DNA of 9,796 nt from an uncultured Opitutia bacterium (GTDB lineage Bacteria > Verrucomicrobiota > Verrucomicrobiia > Opitutales > UBA953), in the NCBI GenBank assembly GCA_903910245.1, contig CAIVYX010000176.1, positions 1 to 9,796 on the forward strand, read 5' to 3'. The notes beneath the pieces are model-generated. The model ran no database searches. It had not been told where the DNA came from and saw nothing but the letters and a program-made list of their open reading frames with translations. Below are positions 1-6,628 of the stretch, piece by piece (position 1 is the first letter of the stretch; every line of letters begins with the position of its first letter). A program made the position numbers and the translations under genes.

Positions 1-33
1 AACCGCCCCGTCGCTCCCGACAATCCGATTTAA
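1..33 (+). CDS. possible 3' end of an upstream gene (partial)
   Basis: Reading from the first base gives ten open codons (NRPVAPDNPI) and then TAA, 13 nt before the scpB start. Close spacing to scpB would fit a co-transcribed gene, and scpA is the most common neighbour of scpB. Ten residues are too few to identify a protein, and the other + frames are also open here, so this is only a suggestion from position. Confidence 0.25.
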   Translation, partial: NRPVAPDNPI

Positions 34-46
34 GCCTCCCCGTCCC

Positions 47-832
47 GTGGAATTCAACCTCAAGAAAATCATCAAGGCCCTCCTGTTCTCGACCTCCGAG
101 GCGGTGTCCATCAAGGACATCCAGAAGGTCGTGCAGCGCTATCACGCCCAGGCGGCCGCCGAGCGTCAGCCCGACCTGCTCGAAGCAGCCGGCGAGCCCA
201 CGATTCTGCCTGCGGCTCAGCCCGTCCAAGAAGTCATCCAGGATATCATCGATCAGGTTCCTACTTTGCTCACGGCCACCCAGATCCGCGAAGCGGTCGA
301 CGCGCTCGAGGCCGAGATGCGCGACGCCAACGACGCCTGTCGTATCTTGCAGGGCCCTGAAGGTTTCCGCTTCGTGATTTCGCCGGCCTATGCCGACTGG
401 GTCCGCCTCCTCCGTGGCGAGCCGCGCCCGCAGCGACTCAGCCCCGCTTCACTCGAGACGCTTTCGATTGTCGCCTATCGCCAGCCGGTCACCCGTTCCG
501 AGATGGAAGCCATTCGCGGTGTCTCCGTCGATAGCGCCCTGCATCGCCTGCTCGAACTCGAACTCGTCGCTGTCACCGGCCGCGCCGATCTGCCGGGGCG
601 TCCGATCCAGTACGGCACGACCGACAAGTTCCTCGATTTCACTGGCCTGCGTTCGCTCGGTGAACTGCCGGCCTCCGACGTCCTGTCTCCCGCCCAGATC
701 TCCGAATGGATCACTCGCGCGACTACCCCGGTCGCGGTCGGTGATTCCGAAGTCGGCCTGCCGCTCGAAGACCAGTCCCCCGCCGCGATTGCGACGGAGA
801 CCCCGCCCGAAGACGAGAAGCTTGCCGAATGA
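47..832 (+). CDS. scpB: ScpB, segregation and condensation protein B
   Basis: ScpB is the dimeric winged-helix (kite) subunit of the bacterial SMC-ScpAB condensin, which binds ScpA and helps compact and segregate the chromosome. The first winged helix starts at residues 5-30 (LKKIIKALLFSTSEAVS). The second carries the family hallmark: LSPASLETLSIVAYRQPVTR at 131-150, then EAIRGV, GRADLPGRP near 178-186, YGTTDKFL and a GLRSLGELP end at 200-208. The start is GTG at 47; no other start lies in frame between the window edge and the conserved N-terminus. At 261 residues it is longer than the roughly 200 of Bacillus ScpB. The extra length is a roughly 45-residue stretch (about 32-76) inside the first winged helix and an acidic, proline-rich tail after about 210. 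Its TGA overlaps the pheA ATG (ATGA). Confidence 0.94.
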   Translation: MEFNLKKIIKALLFSTSEAVSIKDIQKVVQRYHAQAAAERQPDLLEAAGEPTILPAAQPVQEVIQDIIDQVPTLLTATQIREAVDALEAEMRDANDACRILQGPEGFRFVISPAYADWVRLLRGEPRPQRLSPASLETLSIVAYRQPVTRSEMEAIRGVSVDSALHRLLELELVAVTGRADLPGRPIQYGTTDKFLDFTGLRSLGELPASDVLSPAQISEWITRATTPVAVGDSEVGLPLEDQSPAAIATETPPEDEKLAE

Positions 833-1896
833 GCCTCGAAGAGCACCGCCGCGAGGTTGATCGTATCGACCGCGAGATTCTCAAGCTGCTCGGTGAGCGC
901 TTGCAGGTGGCCCGTGCGATCGGCGAAGCGAAGCTAAAGTCGGGTGCGCCGGTCTACGCTCCGCAGCGCGAAGAACAGCTGCTCCGCTCTATCACCGAAG
1001 CCGCGCCAGCGATTCCGGCCTCTGGGCTCCGCGCGGTCTACCGCGAGATCATCTCCCTTTCCATCGGGGCCCAGATGGCCAATCCCGTCGCCTACCTTGG
1101 ACCGGAAGGCTCCTTCACCCAGCAGGCCCAGATCCGCGCCTTCGGCACGAGCGTGCCGTCGCTCCCCCTTCGCGCCATCGGTGACATCTTCGCCGCGGTT
1201 GAATCCGGCGAAGCCTCCTACGGCGTCGTCCCGGTCGAGAACTCCACCGAAGGCGTTGTCAGTCACTCCCTCGACCTACTTGCGGAATCTGATCTCAAGG
1301 TCGTGGCCCAGGTTACCCTCTCCGTCGAGCAGTGCCTCGTCGGCCAAGGCCCCCTCGATCAGGTGAAGAAGATCCTCTCGAAGGACATCGCCCTCGCGCA
1401 GTGCCGCGGCTGGCTCTCCCGTCACGTCCCAGGCGCCGCGCTCGTCGAGACGGACAGCACCGCCGCTGCCGTGGAGATCATCGCCCGTGACCCGCAAGGT
1501 CAGGCCGCCGTCGCCTCCGCCACCGCCGCCGAATCGCGCGGCGTCCCCATCCTTGCCCGCGGCATCCAGGATCGCCGCGACAACGCCACGCGCTTCTTCG
1601 TCATCGCGAAGACGGCCAACACCGTTGGTGCCACGGACGAGGTCACGAGCGTGGTGCTCACGCTCAAGCATGAGCCGGGCGCCCTGCAAGGTGCGCTGGC
1701 CGCTTTCTCCGACCGCGGCATCAACTTAATCCGCATCGAGTCCCGCCCGAGCCATCGTCGCGCTTGGGAGTATCTCTTTTTCATCGATTTCCCAGGTCAC
1801 TGGGACACCGCGGCCGTGCAGGCCGCCGTCACCGAACTCAAGGGTCGCTGCGAAGTGGTGAAGTGGCTGGGCAGCTATCCTCAATCCGCCGGATGA
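829..1896 (+). CDS. pheA: P-protein: chorismate mutase / prephenate dehydratase
   Basis: This bifunctional cytosolic enzyme converts chorismate to prephenate and then to phenylpyruvate, the committed route to phenylalanine. Residues 1-80 are an AroQ-type chorismate mutase (RREVDRIDREILKLLGER, then K35 and the YAPQREE segment). Residues 86-265 are prephenate dehydratase, with GPEGSF at 91-96, VENSTEG at 136-142, LAQCRGWL at 189-196 and the catalytic-threonine motif NATRFF at 252-257. Residues about 275-350 form an ACT domain whose GAL (284-286) and ESRP (304-307) motifs are the known phenylalanine-binding signatures, so feedback inhibition by phenylalanine is expected. The length of 355 is normal. 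The start overlaps the scpB stop and its own stop overlaps the next start, both as ATGA, which suggests translational coupling. No leader-peptide attenuator is possible in this arrangement. Confidence 0.96.
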   Translation: MSLEEHRREVDRIDREILKLLGERLQVARAIGEAKLKSGAPVYAPQREEQLLRSITEAAPAIPASGLRAVYREIISLSIGAQMANPVAYLGPEGSFTQQAQIRAFGTSVPSLPLRAIGDIFAAVESGEASYGVVPVENSTEGVVSHSLDLLAESDLKVVAQVTLSVEQCLVGQGPLDQVKKILSKDIALAQCRGWLSRHVPGAALVETDSTAAAVEIIARDPQGQAAVASATAAESRGVPILARGIQDRRDNATRFFVIAKTANTVGATDEVTSVVLTLKHEPGALQGALAAFSDRGINLIRIESRPSHRRAWEYLFFIDFPGHWDTAAVQAAVTELKGRCEVVKWLGSYPQSAG

Positions 1897-2831
1897 GCCG
1901 ACGCGCCCTCGGAGGCGTGATGCTAGCCGTCTTCGGCGTGGCCGTGCTTTGGTCGGGCTATTCCTGGTGGAGCGCTTGGTCCGCTCCGCTCGTTCCCGTG
2001 GTTTTTCGTCCGTCCTTCTCCGTCGAAGGCATCTCTTCCGGTACGCCGGTCCGCGTGCAAGGCGTCACGGTGGGGCAGGTGAGTTCCATCGGCCTCGACG
2101 CCGACGCCGACGGCCGCCTCCGTCCGGTCGTCCGACTGATCCTCGATCCAGCGACCCTGGAAGATCGCGGCTTCGCTGACCGTCTGCGCGGCGACCGTCT
2201 GCGGATCGAAGTCGCCAAGGGCCTCCGCGCTCGTCTCGTGGCGGTGAGCCCTGCTTCCGGTATGCTGCAGGTCGAACTCATCTGGGATACGTCCGCGCCG
2301 GCGCCGACCGAGTCCTTGGCCGCCGATGAGATTCCGCCGCTCAGCAGTCATTTCCAGAGTAAGATCGCCAATTACGTCCAAGAGCTGCAGGACCTCGCCG
2401 AAAAAGACCTAGTCGGCATTGCGGTGGAGCTGGAGCGCGACTTGGACGCTTTTCACGACGCGACCGACCCCGAGCGGGCCACCCGTTTCTCGGCGATGAT
2501 TGTCCGGCGTACTGGTGCGGTTCTTGAAGCCACCGGTGACGGTAACCTAGACGCGCAGAGCGCTCGGCTGATTGCGGCTTGTGCCCGCCTTCGTGAAACG
2601 GTCGAACGGGCCGATCGCAAGATGGACGACGAGACGCTGGCTCTCCTGCAGGTAAGCCTCGCCGACGCGGGCGCGGCGCTGGCATCCTTTTCGGCCTCCC
2701 TGGAAGGTTCACAGACCCATTTGAACGCTGCTTCGACGGAATTCTCCGAGCTCTTCCGCGCGGTCTCCGTCGCCGCCCGGACGTGGTCCAAGAAGGCGGC
2801 TGGCCTGACCACGGAGCCCCGCCCTCGCTGA
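1893..2831 (+). CDS. MCE/MlaD-family membrane-anchored protein
   Basis: MCE proteins of the MlaD family are periplasmic lipid-binding subunits, usually paired with a permease (MlaE) and ATPase (MlaF) to move phospholipids between membranes. This 312-residue protein starts MSRR, followed by one hydrophobic segment (about 7-26) that should anchor it in the inner membrane. The MCE core follows at about 37-133: SFSVEGISSGTPVRVQGVTVGQV at 41-63 fits the family pattern of F.V.GL..G.PV...GV.VG.V. Residues about 150-300 look helical and rich in Ala, Glu and Arg, as in the helical barrels that follow MCE domains. I chose ATG 1893 because it overlaps the pheA stop and places the membrane segment at the N-terminus; a longer reading from 1764 would be mostly the pheA ACT region out of frame. 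No mlaE or mlaF gene is in the window, so the partner transporter is unknown. Confidence 0.85.
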   Translation: MSRRALGGVMLAVFGVAVLWSGYSWWSAWSAPLVPVVFRPSFSVEGISSGTPVRVQGVTVGQVSSIGLDADADGRLRPVVRLILDPATLEDRGFADRLRGDRLRIEVAKGLRARLVAVSPASGMLQVELIWDTSAPAPTESLAADEIPPLSSHFQSKIANYVQELQDLAEKDLVGIAVELERDLDAFHDATDPERATRFSAMIVRRTGAVLEATGDGNLDAQSARLIAACARLRETVERADRKMDDETLALLQVSLADAGAALASFSASLEGSQTHLNAASTEFSELFRAVSVAARTWSKKAAGLTTEPRPR

Positions 2832-2888
2832 GGGAACAGGCTTGCGGCGGACCCCCGGAGCGGGGATAGGTGTGGGCACTTACCAGCC

Positions 2889-4391
2889 ATGGCCGACCCG
2901 ACCGACAAGATGGAATCCATCATCAACCTGTGCAAACGCCGCGGGTTCGTCTTCCCCTCCTCCGACATCTACGGCGGCTTCAACGGCTTCTTCGATTACG
3001 GCCCCCTCGGCGTCGAGCTGAAGAATAACATCAAGCAGGCCTGGTGGCAGGACTTCGTTCACCGCCGCGACGACATCGTCGGCCTCGACTCCTCGATCAT
3101 CCACCACCCGACGACTTGGAAGGCCTCGGGTCACATCGACAATTTCACCGACCCGCTCGTCGACTGTAAGGAGTCGAAGATGCGTTACCGTGCTGACCAG
3201 CTGTTCTTCGCTCCGGTGCGCGTCGCCGGCGAAACCATCGGCTACGTCTCCGTCCTCGAAGACGACGGCATGCAAGCCAAGGCTGACGAGATGGCCAATG
3301 ACCTGAAGCGCAAGCTCGCCAAGCAGGGCGCGCTCGAGCCGATCGTGCTCAAGGATTACACCGAGTCCACGGCCGAGGAGCATGCGCTCATCCCCTCGCC
3401 CGCCACCGGCAAGCCGGGTTCGCTCACGCCGCCCCGCTCGTTCAACATGATGTTCCAGACTTACGTCGGCGCCATGCAGGACGCTTCAGCCACCGCCTAT
3501 CTCCGTCCAGAGACCGCGCAGGGTATCTTCATTAACTTTAAGAACGTTGTCGACACGGGTCGCGTGAAGTTGCCCTTTGGCATCGCCCAAATCGGTAAGG
3601 CTTTCCGCAACGAAATCAATCCGCGCAACTTTATCTTCCGCTCCCGTGAGTTCGAGCAGATGGAGATCGAATACTTCATCTCGCCGGCCTCCGATTGGGC
3701 CACCGCCCATAAGGATTGGATCGAAGGCTGCCTGGCCTGGTTCGAATCCATCGGCATCCCGCGCGCCAAGCTCTCCCTCTACCCGCACCCGACCGAGAAA
3801 CTCGCCCACTATTCGAAGGGCACCACGGACATCATGTTCGAGTTCCCCTTCGGTGTGCAGGAGCTTCAGGGCGTCGCCGCCCGCGGCGACTTCGACCTGA
3901 CCCAGCACAGCAACGTCTCGGGCCAGAAGCTCGATTGGTTCGACGAAGTGGCCAAGGCCCGCTACATCCCGCACGTCATCGAGCCTTCCGTCGGCGTCGA
4001 TCGCGTCTTCCTGGCCCTCCTCACTACGGCCTATCATGAGGACGAAATCGAAGGCGAGAAGCGTATCGTTCTCCGGCTGCCGGCCCGTATCGCGCCCTTT
4101 AAGGCCGCAATTTTCCCCCTCGTGAAGAACAAGCCCGAGCTCGTCGAGCGCGCCGAGGCCCTCTACCGCCGCCTGAAGAAGCGCCACAACGTTTTCTATG
4201 ACGCCGCCGGAGCCATTGGTCGCCGCTACCGTCGTCAGGACGAGATTGGTACGCCTTTCGGCATTACGATCGACTTCGAGACGATCGAGAAGGGCGCCGG
4301 CGTCACGGTGCGCGACCGCGACACGCTGGAGCAGGTGCGCATGACCGAAGACGAGGTCGTCCGCTTCCTCGACGATAAGGTCAACGGCTGA
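2889..4391 (+). CDS. glyS: glycyl-tRNA synthetase, homodimeric (alpha-2) type
   Basis: This class II aminoacyl-tRNA synthetase charges tRNA-Gly with glycine in the cytosol. It is the single-chain type shared by Thermus, Gram-positives, archaea and eukaryotes, not the GlyQ/GlyS alpha2-beta2 form of most Proteobacteria. The N-terminal SSDIYGG and FFDYGPLG (34-41) lie in motif 1. Motif 2 is FRNEINPRNFIFRSREFEQ at 239-257. ATAYLRPETAQG at 201-212 is the usual active-site segment, and motif 3 is EPSVGVDRVFLALL at 365-378. The anticodon-binding domain covers about 395-500 and includes IGRRYRRQDEIGTPFGITID at 443-462. At 500 residues it is complete and of usual length. No good Shine-Dalgarno sequence precedes ATG 2889, but the homology begins within about ten residues of it. 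It lies 57 bp after the mlaD-like gene and may share that transcript. Its stop overlaps the convergent gene by 11 bp. Confidence 0.97.
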   Translation: MADPTDKMESIINLCKRRGFVFPSSDIYGGFNGFFDYGPLGVELKNNIKQAWWQDFVHRRDDIVGLDSSIIHHPTTWKASGHIDNFTDPLVDCKESKMRYRADQLFFAPVRVAGETIGYVSVLEDDGMQAKADEMANDLKRKLAKQGALEPIVLKDYTESTAEEHALIPSPATGKPGSLTPPRSFNMMFQTYVGAMQDASATAYLRPETAQGIFINFKNVVDTGRVKLPFGIAQIGKAFRNEINPRNFIFRSREFEQMEIEYFISPASDWATAHKDWIEGCLAWFESIGIPRAKLSLYPHPTEKLAHYSKGTTDIMFEFPFGVQELQGVAARGDFDLTQHSNVSGQKLDWFDEVAKARYIPHVIEPSVGVDRVFLALLTTAYHEDEIEGEKRIVLRLPARIAPFKAAIFPLVKNKPELVERAEALYRRLKKRHNVFYDAAGAIGRRYRRQDEIGTPFGITIDFETIEKGAGVTVRDRDTLEQVRMTEDEVVRFLDDKVNG

Positions 4392-4395
4392 CCTT
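4377..4395. repeat. perfect inverted repeat holding both convergent stop codons
   Basis: The arms AAGGTCA (4377-4383) and TGACCTT (4389-4395) are perfect reverse complements around the 5-nt loop ACGGC. The left arm contains the stop of the - strand fusion gene (TCA at 4381-4383) and the right arm the glyS stop (TGA at 4389-4391). The same 7-bp stem would form in transcripts from either side, so it could mark or stabilise both 3' ends. Neither side has a T-tract, so it is not a standard intrinsic terminator. The symmetry could partly be chance, since two facing TGA stops already pair with each other. Confidence 0.5.
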
Positions 4396-6072
4396 CACCG
4401 GCGCGCCCGCGAGCTCTTCTGCCAGCTTGGCGATGCGTCGCTTCCCGCAGAGGGAGGCGGCAATCGTCAGGTTGCGTAGGCCCTGCGGCAGGTGCGCGAG
4501 GTATTCCGGACGGCCCTTCTTATGGCCGAGGAAGCCGTAGGCGCCGCAGGCCTGCAGCAGGCGCTGCGTTGCGGCGACGTGGAAGAGGTAGGAGAATTCG
4601 TCGCTGGAACCCTTCCAGTCGGAGACTTCACGCGCATGGTCCTCGATCTCGATCCGCCAAAGGTCCATATCATTGCGCGTGAGGTAAGGGTCGAAGGCGA
4701 GCGAGGCGAAGTCGTAGAACATGCAGCCGTGGCGCAGGCCCTGTAGGTCAATGAGCCAGGCGGAGTCATCGCGGACCATGATATTCTGCGACTGGAAGTC
4801 GCGGTGGATCGTGACGACAGGCTGGCCCATGAGTTCTTTGGCGAGTGAGGCCATCTCATCAGCGATGGCCCGGTCGGGCTTGCGGCCGCCGAGCGCGTTG
4901 TCCTGGAAATATTGGCGCTCCCATTGGTAGAGGTTTGGACCGAACGCCTCCATCAGCGTGATGCCGGAACCAGCGAAGGCGTCGACGCCGAGGCGATGGA
5001 TACCGGCGACCTGTTCGAGGGCCGAGGCGACGGGCGCCCAGGGGAATTCGGGACCCTGGGCGAGTGACCAGAGGTCGGTGTTGCCGAGGTCTTCGAGGAT
5101 GAGCACGCCGGCGGCCTTGTCTTCGGTGAGCACCTGCGGGACCTGAACGCCGATCTTGTCGCGCAGTATGCCCGCGATGGCGCCATAGAGCTGGTTCTCA
5201 GCGCGCGAATCATCGTAGACGCATAGCACGGCGGACTCGCCGGAGGCGTTGTGCATACGGTGAAACTTTCGGCCGGAGCCGCCCTTGAGGACTTCACCAC
5301 CAGCGGCGAGCTGGTAGCCGTGCGCCTTGGCGGCATCGGCCGGGGAGATTGCCCCGCGCACGGGCTTTTCGTGCTCGGCCTTCACGGCCTGATATTCCTC
5401 GACGGTACCGAGGTCGTGCCAGGTTGCGGCATCGTCGAGGAAGCCTTGGATGCTGTTGGGTTCGGCTTGGAGGCGGCGGAGGAAATGCTCGACCAGCGAT
5501 TCAATCGAAGCGGGAACGCCCTGGACGAAGGCCTTGGTGACGACACAGATACCGGTGTACTGGTAGGAGGGGTCGGCTTTGCCGAGGCGGTCGCGCATGT
5601 CGGTCACGAAACCTTCGTCGGTGATCCGGACGTTACGATTCGGGCCCTGTTCGCGGACGACGAGCGTCGCGGCGCCGCCGTTGGCGAGGTGGTGCGCGTA
5701 GGCTGCGGTGATGTCGCAGCCAGAGAGGATATCGCCGTTCCAGATGATGAGGTCCTTGTCGTCTTCGCCGAGCAGACCGGCAATATTCGCGAGGCCACCG
5801 CCGGTCTCGAGCAGCACGGGCTCATGTACGAGCTTCACTTCGGCTTCGTCGAAGCGACCGGAAGGGAAGGCGAGCGTCCAGGCTTCAGGGCAGTGGTGCG
5901 TGTTGATGATGAAACGGCGCGTGCCCGCGGCATGGAGTTTCTCCATCGCTTGGACGACCATCGGCCGTCCGCCAATTGCTAGCAGGGGCTTGGGGCAGTT
6001 TTCGGTGAGCGGACGCAGGCGCGTGCCGAGGCCGGCTCCGAGGAGAAAGGCGGTACGAGGGAAATCAGACAT
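4381..6072 (-). CDS. sugar-1-phosphate nucleotidyltransferase fused to an AmgK-like kinase (MurU-AmgK-type bifunctional protein)
   Basis: Two enzymes are joined in 563 residues. Residues about 5-235 are a nucleotidyltransferase: GAGLGTRLRPLT at 12-23, PKPL at 27-30, ETGGG at 89-93, NGD at 112-114 and HDLGT at 219-223. The ETGGG segment and overall pattern are closest to MurU (MurNAc-1-phosphate uridylyltransferase). Residues about 245-563 are an APH/choline-kinase-fold phosphotransferase with the Brenner motif HRDFQSQN (423-430), a metal-binding IDLQ (441-444) and YDFASLAFDP (453-462), the pattern of AmgK (anomeric MurNAc/GlcNAc kinase). In Pseudomonas these are separate proteins that feed recycled MurNAc to UDP-MurNAc and bypass de novo synthesis. 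The same role is inferred here, but another sugar or NTP cannot be excluded. The segment after IDLQ (GLRHGC) departs from the QDA..GP pattern I expect of AmgK. The start overlaps the fur-like stop by 8 bp (ATGTCTGA). Confidence 0.82.
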   Translation of the reverse strand: MSDFPRTAFLLGAGLGTRLRPLTENCPKPLLAIGGRPMVVQAMEKLHAAGTRRFIINTHHCPEAWTLAFPSGRFDEAEVKLVHEPVLLETGGGLANIAGLLGEDDKDLIIWNGDILSGCDITAAYAHHLANGGAATLVVREQGPNRNVRITDEGFVTDMRDRLGKADPSYQYTGICVVTKAFVQGVPASIESLVEHFLRRLQAEPNSIQGFLDDAATWHDLGTVEEYQAVKAEHEKPVRGAISPADAAKAHGYQLAAGGEVLKGGSGRKFHRMHNASGESAVLCVYDDSRAENQLYGAIAGILRDKIGVQVPQVLTEDKAAGVLILEDLGNTDLWSLAQGPEFPWAPVASALEQVAGIHRLGVDAFAGSGITLMEAFGPNLYQWERQYFQDNALGGRKPDRAIADEMASLAKELMGQPVVTIHRDFQSQNIMVRDDSAWLIDLQGLRHGCMFYDFASLAFDPYLTRNDMDLWRIEIEDHAREVSDWKGSSDEFSYLFHVAATQRLLQACGAYGFLGHKKGRPEYLAHLPQGLRNLTIAASLCGKRRIAKLAEELAGAPVKVSR

Positions 6073-6541
6073 GGGAAGATTGGGTGCAGGCGGGGCAGAT
6101 GCCGTAGATTTCCATGATATGGGTCAGTTCGGCATAGCCCTTGGTACGGGCGGCGGCTTCGAGGCGCGAGGTATCGCAACCGGGCAGCCGGTCTATCCGA
6201 CCGCAACGACGACAGATGACATGGTGATGGTGGTGTCCGGGCGAGACGAGGGCGTAGAGACTGCGGCCCCGCTCGAGCGGGTGACGCTGGACGATGCCGG
6301 CGTCGTCCATGGCGCCGAGGCTCCGATAGACCGTGACGAGGTCCAGTTTGTCATCGCCGGCCGCTTCATGGACCTGTTCTGCGCTGAGGGGGTGTTTGGC
6401 CGCCGCGAGAATCTTGAGCATAACCAACCGAGGGGACGTAACCCGCATGGACTTCTCCTTCATGCGGAGGACGGCCGCTTCGATGCGATCGTCGGAGCCC
6501 TCCCCGCAGCATCCTTCCTCATGGCGGTGGCCTTGGGACAT
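6065..6541 (-). CDS. Fur-family metal-dependent transcriptional regulator
   Basis: This is a dimeric DNA-binding repressor of the Fur/Zur/PerR family. The winged-helix domain runs over about 20-95, with RVTSPRLVMLKIL at 33-45 and the recognition helix around TVYRSLGAMDDAGIV (70-84). The dimerisation domain has a His run (H103-H107), CRRC (110-113) and CPAC (149-152). The two Cys pairs form the usual structural zinc site, and H50 and the His run probably contribute to the regulatory metal site. I cannot tell from sequence whether it senses zinc, iron or peroxide. The CxxC pairs and HHxH cluster are shared by Zur and PerR. I kept ATG 6541 because it retains the first helix, and an in-frame stop lies 24 nt upstream. 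The N-terminus (GHRHEEGCC) is unusually rich in His and Cys. It sits first in a two-gene unit with the nucleotidyltransferase-kinase. Confidence 0.9.
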   Translation of the reverse strand: MSQGHRHEEGCCGEGSDDRIEAAVLRMKEKSMRVTSPRLVMLKILAAAKHPLSAEQVHEAAGDDKLDLVTVYRSLGAMDDAGIVQRHPLERGRSLYALVSPGHHHHHVICRRCGRIDRLPGCDTSRLEAAARTKGYAELTHIMEIYGICPACTQSSHV

Positions 6542-6628
6542 GTCCCGTAGGTTTGGGGTCGTTTATGACGAGGCAACAACGAATGGCCACTTGCCTCCCG
6601 CCCGGGTCTGGTTTGGCTGGATGAGTCC
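6542..6628. promoter_or_regulatory. divergent intergenic region with operator-like inverted repeat
   Basis: These 87 bp separate the divergent fur-like and metX starts and must hold promoters for both. The arms GAGGCAA (6570-6576) and TTGCCTC (6591-6597) are perfect reverse complements with a 14-bp spacer. Their centres are 21 bp apart, two helical turns, as expected for a dimeric regulator bound to one DNA face. As RNA it would form a 7-bp hairpin in a metX leader. A second, short repeat TCGT-N5-ACGA lies at 6560-6572. A - strand CATAAA (6562-6567) could be a -10 box for the regulator, but I see no good -35. It does not look like an AT-rich Fur box, and I recognise no SAM riboswitch. Confidence 0.4.

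Noticed and set aside
1764..1892. Longer N-terminus for the MCE protein starting at 1764
   Set aside because: This stretch encodes the pheA ACT domain in another frame; the start at 1893 gives a proper N-terminal membrane segment and an ATGA junction.
2852..2865. CCCC/GGGG hairpin between the mlaD-like gene and glyS as a terminator
   Set aside because: Only four base pairs and no T-tract follow; glyS could equally be read through from upstream.
2842..2870. Promoter-like pair TTGCGG-17-GATAGG upstream of glyS
   Set aside because: Each box matches the sigma-70 consensus at only about three of six positions, so it is no better than chance in this sequence.
3486..4187. Open frame of about 233 codons on the - strand inside glyS
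   Set aside because: glyS is full length with all class II motifs on the + strand; the opposite frame is a composition shadow.
6235..6305. Five consecutive histidines in the Fur-family protein as a sign of an engineered His-tag
   Set aside because: The run (residues 103-107) falls exactly where Fur-family proteins carry their HHxH metal ligands before the first CxxC.
5251..6550. Long open frames on the + strand across the fusion and fur-like genes (5251-5982 and 5708-6550)
   Set aside because: They lie opposite genes with clear catalytic and metal-binding motifs, their translations match no family I know, and high-GC coding DNA commonly leaves opposite frames open.
6542..6628. SAM riboswitch upstream of metX
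   Set aside because: I see no recognisable SAM-I, SAM-II or SAM-V core, and most of the space must serve divergent promoters.
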